Below are positions 60,003 to 64,000 of a stretch of DNA of 64,000 nt, in pieces; positions within the stretch are counted from its first letter, which is position 1; each line of letters opens with the position of its first letter. The position numbers were made by a program, and so were the translations under genes. Under the pieces are notes generated by a model, which made no database searches, was not told the DNA's origin, and saw only the letters and a program-made list of their open reading frames with translations. Origin of the DNA: VFKU01 sp964620045 (GTDB lineage Bacteria > Hydrogenedentota > Hydrogenedentia > Hydrogenedentales > GCA-2746185); assembly GCA_964620045.1 (NCBI GenBank), contig CAZUJL010000022.1, forward strand, positions 1 to 64,000, read 5' to 3'.

Positions 60003-60024
60003 GGGCGGCCACGGGGGGCCGCCC
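60003..60024. repeat. Short hairpin repeat, second copy
   Basis: GGGCGGCC-ACGGGG-GGCCGCCC followed by CTACT; compensated variant of 34366-34387. It lies 28 bases past the end of mnmE and may help terminate it. Confidence 0.65.
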
Positions 60025-60051
60025 CTACTGTTATATGGCGTAGTTCGAGAG

Positions 60052-61452
60052 TCATTTTCCGATGCAGAAGCTGCCGAAGATGTGCTCGAGCACGTCGTCG
60101 GGGGTGGTTTCGCCGGTGATTTCGCCCAAGCTGCGCAGGGCGTCATCCAATTCGAGTCCGAGGAACTCCGGGGACTGGCCGAAGCCGGATTCGACCCGGC
60201 GGACGGCTTCCAAGGCGCGGCGCAGGCTTTCCTTCTGGTGCGTGCGCGTGAGGAGGGCCTGATCGGGGGCGATGGCCGCGCCGCCGAGGAGCAATTTGGC
60301 GAGGATGGCTTCGAGTTCGGGCAGGCCTTGGCCGGTCAGGGCGGAAGTTAGGATCGTGGCGCTGATGGGGATGTCCGGGGGCAGGTTCATTGAGGCGCGC
60401 CAATCCGGAGATTGGCGTTCCCGGGAATCTACTTTGTTGATGACGTACAGCATGGGCGTTTCGGTTTGCGCGAGTTCGCGCGCGAGCGATTCGTCTTCGG
60501 GGACGAGTCCGGTTTCGGCGTCGACCACGAGCAGGATGAGTGCGGCTTCGCGCAGCGCTTCGCGCGCGCGCTCGACACCGATGCGTTCGACTTCGTCGTC
60601 GGTGTCCCGCAGGCCGGCCATGTCGGTGAGGCGGACGGCGATGCCTTGCACGAGGATAGTCTCCTGAATCAGATCGCGCGTGGTGCCGGGGCGCGCGGTG
60701 ACGATGGCGCGCGACTCGCGCAACAGCGCGTTGAACAGGCTCGACTTCCCCACGTTCGGACGTCCGGCGATCGCGACGGCGGCACCTTCACGGAGCAGGC
60801 GGCCGGCGTCGGCGGTGGCGAGCAGCGATTCCATGCGCGTGCGGGCGTTTGCAACGGCGCGACGCAACTCGGGCGTGATGGTTTCAGGGACGTCTTGATC
60901 CGGGAAATCGATCGCGGCTTCGACATGCGACTTCGCGAGCACGAGCGCCTCGCGGATGGAATGCAATTCTTTCGACAACACGCCGCGTGAAGCTGCGGAC
61001 GCCGCGAGCAGCGCGGCACGGCCTTGCGCGCGAATGCGATCAATCACGGCTTCAGCTTGCACGAGATCGATGCGGCCGTTCAGGAACGCGCGGCGCGTGA
61101 ATTCGCCGGGCGCGGCCAATCGCGCGCCGGAACGCAGCACGAGATCGAGCACGGCGTGCAACGGTGCGGCACCGCCGTGGCAATTTATTTCGACGACATC
61201 TTCGCGCGTGTAGCTGTGCGGCGCGCGCATGACGTGGATGAGGACTTCATCCACGACCGCGCCGGTGTCGCGGATTTCGCCGTAATATACCTGCCGCGCG
61301 CCGTCGCCGAGGCGTCGGCCGGATGCGGAAACGAAAAGCCGTCCCGCGATGGGGACGGCCTCCGAACCACTGATGCGGACGATGCCAATCCCGCCCTCGC
61401 CGGGGGGAGTGGCGATCGCCGCGATCGTATCTTCACTCGTCTTCGTCGTCAC
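60052..61452 (-). CDS. mnmE: tRNA modification GTPase MnmE
   Basis: A 466-residue GTPase that, with MnmG, modifies wobble uridine of tRNAs. I place the start at GTG 61452, seven codons before the usual EDTIAAIATPPGEGGIGIVR. G domain: GRPNVGKSSLFNALL, PGTTRD, DMAGLRDT (DxxG with Met in place of the usual Thr) and NKVDSRE. The C-terminus FGSFCIGK is canonical, including the Cys. It overlaps the end of jag by about 20 bases. The order yidC-jag-mnmE is conserved near many replication origins. Confidence 0.95.
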   Translation of the reverse strand: MTTKTSEDTIAAIATPPGEGGIGIVRISGSEAVPIAGRLFVSASGRRLGDGARQVYYGEIRDTGAVVDEVLIHVMRAPHSYTREDVVEINCHGGAAPLHAVLDLVLRSGARLAAPGEFTRRAFLNGRIDLVQAEAVIDRIRAQGRAALLAASAASRGVLSKELHSIREALVLAKSHVEAAIDFPDQDVPETITPELRRAVANARTRMESLLATADAGRLLREGAAVAIAGRPNVGKSSLFNALLRESRAIVTARPGTTRDLIQETILVQGIAVRLTDMAGLRDTDDEVERIGVERAREALREAALILLVVDAETGLVPEDESLARELAQTETPMLYVINKVDSRERQSPDWRASMNLPPDIPISATILTSALTGQGLPELEAILAKLLLGGAAIAPDQALLTRTHQKESLRRALEAVRRVESGFGQSPEFLGLELDDALRSLGEITGETTPDDVLEHIFGSFCIGK

Positions 61453-62836
61453 TGTTGGACTTGTCGTCGCCGCCCTTGCCTTCTTCGTCGTCGGCGTAGG
61501 CCTTGAAGTCCGGATCGTCATCGTACTCATCCGGCTCGAAGCCTTGGCCCTTCTTTTCGTTGCCCTCGTCATCGCCGCTATCGGACTCATCGTCCGGGGC
61601 GTCCTCGGCGGTCTGCGCGGCGCGCGCGCCGGATTCGTCGGAGAGCGCAATCACCACCCGGCGGTGCAGGCTGTTACCAAGGCTGAAGGTGCGCACGTCG
61701 GGATCTTTTTCGAGCGCGAGGTGCACAATGCGGCGCTCCTGCGGATCGAGCGGTTTGAGGCGCAGCGCGCGGCCGCTGGTTTTCACTTTTTCGGCCATCT
61801 TGCGCGCCATGTCTTCGAGCTGTTCCTTGCGGCGCTTGCGGTAGCCTTCGATGTCGATCAGGATGCGATCGACCGTGTCTTTTTCGTCGCCGCTCACGAA
61901 GATGCGGTTGATCAGGAACTGCAGGGCTTCGAGATTTTTGCCCTTGCGGCCGATCAGCATGCCACCGTGCTCGGTCTTCACATCGAGCACAACGTTGTCG
62001 TCTTCGTTCAGGTAGCTGCTGACTTCGCCCGGCATGCTCATCTTTTCGAGCAACTCGGCCAACAATGCCGCTGCGGACTTACCCAGCGCCTCCGCGGCTT
62101 CCTTGTCGATCGGCGTGGTGCGTTCGCGGCGCGGACGCGGCTTGGACGGCGCCTGCGGGACGCGCGGCTCGCGGCGTGGGCCGCGGTTGTCGCGATCACC
62201 GTGCGGACGTCCGCCGCGATCGTTGCGCGGGCCCCGGTTGTCGCGACGCGGGCCGCGGTTGTCGCGGCCACCTTCACGGCCTTGACGGCGATCACCACCG
62301 CCGCCACCGCCGCGGTTGTCCCGGCGCGGGCCGCGATTGTCGCGGTTACCGCGATCCTCACGCGGGCCACGGTCTTCACGATTCCCGCGATCTTCACGGG
62401 GACCGCGATCGAAATTACCACCGCCCTGCGGGCGCGGCTGACGCGAGATGGGGCCCGCGGGACGCACCAGGTGCGGTTGTGTGCGCGGCTGCATGTTGCC
62501 GGGCTGGCCGCCACGCTGTTGTTGTCCACCGGGGCCACGCTTCGGGCCGCGGCGGCGGGTCTGCGTGCGGGTGGGTTGGCGGCTGGTTTCGAGATGGCTT
62601 TCAACGCCGGCGCGGTTGCCGATGTTGTCGTCCTCGTCTTCCTCCGCCACGACACCGCCGGAAAGGTGCGGAGCCTTTACGCGGACCTGCACGTCGCGCG
62701 AACCGAGACCGAGAAAGCCCTTGCTGCCTTCGTCGACGATCTCGATTTGGACTTCATCCAGCTCGCAACCGAGCTGGTCGAGCGCCATTTGAATGGCCTC
62801 TTTTCTGGTCTTTGCGGTTGTTTCAACGATACGCAT
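61433..62836 (-). CDS. jag: Jag/EloR-type RNA-binding protein (KH-R3H) with RGG-like linker
   Basis: A 467-residue protein. N-terminal Jag domain (MRIVETTAKTRKEAIQMALD, then EGSKGFLGLGSRDVQV). A long low-complexity linker (about residues 95-220) is full of RGP-REDRGNR-DNRGP repeats with a Gly tract. Then a KH domain (NVVLDVKTEHGGMLIGRKGKN) and an R3H domain (DPQERRIVHLALEKD), and an acidic Asp/Glu-rich tail. It likely binds RNA and links membrane-protein insertion or cell-wall growth to YidC. The RGG-like linker is much longer than in typical Jag proteins and suggests extra RNA-binding or condensate-like behaviour. Confidence 0.92.
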   Translation of the reverse strand: MRIVETTAKTRKEAIQMALDQLGCELDEVQIEIVDEGSKGFLGLGSRDVQVRVKAPHLSGGVVAEEDEDDNIGNRAGVESHLETSRQPTRTQTRRRGPKRGPGGQQQRGGQPGNMQPRTQPHLVRPAGPISRQPRPQGGGNFDRGPREDRGNREDRGPREDRGNRDNRGPRRDNRGGGGGGDRRQGREGGRDNRGPRRDNRGPRNDRGGRPHGDRDNRGPRREPRVPQAPSKPRPRRERTTPIDKEAAEALGKSAAALLAELLEKMSMPGEVSSYLNEDDNVVLDVKTEHGGMLIGRKGKNLEALQFLINRIFVSGDEKDTVDRILIDIEGYRKRRKEQLEDMARKMAEKVKTSGRALRLKPLDPQERRIVHLALEKDPDVRTFSLGNSLHRRVVIALSDESGARAAQTAEDAPDDESDSGDDEGNEKKGQGFEPDEYDDDPDFKAYADDEEGKGGDDKSNSDDEDE

Positions 62837-62969
62837 TCCTTGCCTTACCTCCTGCGGTCCCGGCGATTTCCGGCCGGCCGCGTGTGTGGGCCGTTGATGA
62901 TCACCGGCGCGTCGAGACGGGCCATCGGTGGGTCCGCTCCGGCAAGTACACGCGGGCGGCGATCATCGA

Positions 62970-64000
62970 TCACTTTTTCTTGCGATTTTTCTTTTCGGCC
63001 CGGGCCATCTCCCGTTTGCGCTGTTGAGCGCGGTCATAAAAATGCTGCGGCTTTTTCCGGCGTACGACCGGTGCCGCCACTTTCTCGGGTTGCGGTTTCT
63101 TGCCATTGCCATCTTCGGGGCCGTCGGCGAGCACGGGCACGAGCGGCGCAATCGGCGGCCCGCCGATGCGCGTGTGGCGCACGAGCCAGTTCTGCGCGAT
63201 GCCGAGGACGGTGCTGGTGAGCACGTAGAGATTCAGACCGGCGGCGAAGGGATACGAGAAGGCGGCAAAGATGATCGGCATGAGGTTCATGACCATCTTC
63301 TGTTCCGGCGATTGCATTGGTCCGGAGGTCGGCGTGAGCTTCATGCTGATGAGCATGGAGCCGCCGATCAGGATCGGCAGGATGTTGAAGTGGCTCAGCG
63401 CATCACCGAAAAACGGCAAGCCGCGCAGGAAGGAAATCTGGAACAGGCTGTCGGGTTGCGAGAGGTCCTTCACCCACAGGAAGTCCGCGCCGCGAATTTC
63501 GAACGTGTTCCACAGCATGCGGTAGAGGGCGATGAACACGGGCATCTGCAGGAGCAAGGGCAAGCAGCCCGCAAGCGGATTGATCTTCCGTTCGCGGTAG
63601 ATGAGCATCATCTGCTTCTGGAATTCCTGCGGATTGTCCTTGTACTTCTCCTTGATCGCCTGCATCTCGGGCTGGAGCGCCTGCATCTTTTTCATGCTGC
63701 GCATCGACTTGATGGTGAGCGGGAAAACCACCATGCGGACGAGCACCGTGAGCAAAATGATCGCGACGCCGTAGTTTGGAATGAAGCTGTGCCACCAGTT
63801 CAGGTTGCGCAGGAGCTGCTTGGCGAACCAGTCCATCAAGTCGCTGACGGTGTCGCCGAACCATCCGCCGGGCGGGAAGAACCGCAGCGCGGTCGACAAG
63901 GTCGGCCAGGCTTCCTGCAGTTCGCCGAGGTGCATCGGCCCGAGGTAAAGGCGGTAGTCGGTGCGGCTGGTTTCGGACGGCGCCAGCGTCATCGATGGCT
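62970..64000 (-). CDS. yidC: Membrane protein insertase YidC, partial at right edge
   Basis: C-terminal part of YidC (at least 340 residues); the N-terminal periplasmic domain lies beyond the window. Conserved membrane insertase core: LNWWHSFIPNYGVAIILLT, RMVVFPLTIKSMRSMKKMQA (positively charged groove Arg), KINPLAGCLPLLLQMPVF and FAAGLNLYVLTSTVLGI. The basic tail (RKREMARAEKKNRKKK) helps ribosome binding. It precedes jag by 133 bases. It inserts membrane proteins alone or with Sec/SecDF-YajC, also encoded in this window. Confidence 0.93.
   Translation of the reverse strand, partial: PSMTLAPSETSRTDYRLYLGPMHLGELQEAWPTLSTALRFFPPGGWFGDTVSDLMDWFAKQLLRNLNWWHSFIPNYGVAIILLTVLVRMVVFPLTIKSMRSMKKMQALQPEMQAIKEKYKDNPQEFQKQMMLIYRERKINPLAGCLPLLLQMPVFIALYRMLWNTFEIRGADFLWVKDLSQPDSLFQISFLRGLPFFGDALSHFNILPILIGGSMLISMKLTPTSGPMQSPEQKMVMNLMPIIFAAFSYPFAAGLNLYVLTSTVLGIAQNWLVRHTRIGGPPIAPLVPVLADGPEDGNGKKPQPEKVAAPVVRRKKPQHFYDRAQQRKREMARAEKKNRKKK

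Noticed and set aside
61349..63220. 623-codon plus-strand frame across mnmE and jag
   Set aside because: Ala/Val-rich shadow of the repeat linker of jag; both minus-strand genes have clear motifs.

Overview
Organism. High-GC bacterial chromosome, about 60-65% G+C by eye. Three traits point to a planctomycete-like or PVC-neighbouring lineage such as Hydrogenedentota: Tat-exported Gfo/Idh/MocA oxidoreductases, tandem pseudopilins with a C-terminal H-x(9-10)-DG motif, and dispersed CCACAGAG-type and hairpin repeats. This placement is inferred from gene style; there is no rRNA in the window. I saw no tRNA, CRISPR array or transposase.

Layout. 1-1.5 kb: phage-like HGG-motif protein, two poorly understood minus-strand ORFs and a large inverted repeat. 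1.6-4.1 kb: a two-gene haem-copper oxidase (subunits I and II) without the usual proton-channel residues. 4.2-10.8 kb (minus): DUF2911-like secreted protein, cytochrome c-copper monooxygenase fusion, small secreted protein, and a very large copper-ligand-free relative with four internal repeats. 10.9-14.6 kb: FapA/DUF342 protein with a probable frameshift, DapA-family aldolase, membrane protein. 14.7-18.5 kb: secreted metalloprotease-like protein and TolB-like propeller, of lower GC. 18.7-20.9 kb: ECF sigma factor module and an SDR protein. 21.1-31.8 kb (plus): three more cytochrome c-copper monooxygenases, a dihaem cytochrome c, a Tat-exported ThDP enzyme, a second DUF2911-like protein and a PQQ dehydrogenase. 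31.8-33.2 kb: low-GC hypothetical gene, then a promoter-to-terminator unit that looks like a structured non-coding RNA. 33.2-43 kb: orphan transhydrogenase alpha subunit, RimK-RCK fusion with RimB, M20 amidohydrolase, DtxR-type regulator, Gfo/Idh/MocA oxidoreductase, two pseudopilins and CtaM/DUF420. 43.1-50 kb (minus): flavin reductase, SDR, hydrolase, ornithine-lipid acyltransferases, DedA-ATP-grasp fusion, NRDE protein and DinB protein. 50.3-55.4 kb: envelope and glycan genes and a TetR regulator. 55.4-64 kb (minus): SecDF, YajC, Tgt, MnmE, Jag and YidC, plus a candidate small RNA.

How the genes may work together. The most unusual content is a predicted periplasmic oxidation system. Four proteins carry an N-terminal CxxCH haem site followed by a domain keeping all six copper-ligand positions of peptidylglycine alpha-hydroxylating monooxygenase (HH, HY, HxH, and Met in DEM/MEM). 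DUF2911-like proteins sit beside such genes at two separate loci. The plus-strand locus adds a dihaem cytochrome, a Tat-exported ThDP enzyme and a PQQ dehydrogenase, so hydroxylation, alcohol oxidation and C-C bond chemistry could run in sequence outside the cytoplasm with electrons passing to cytochromes. The substrate cannot be read from sequence. The right end is a housekeeping secretion and tRNA-modification block (yidC-jag-mnmE, tgt-yajC-secDF).
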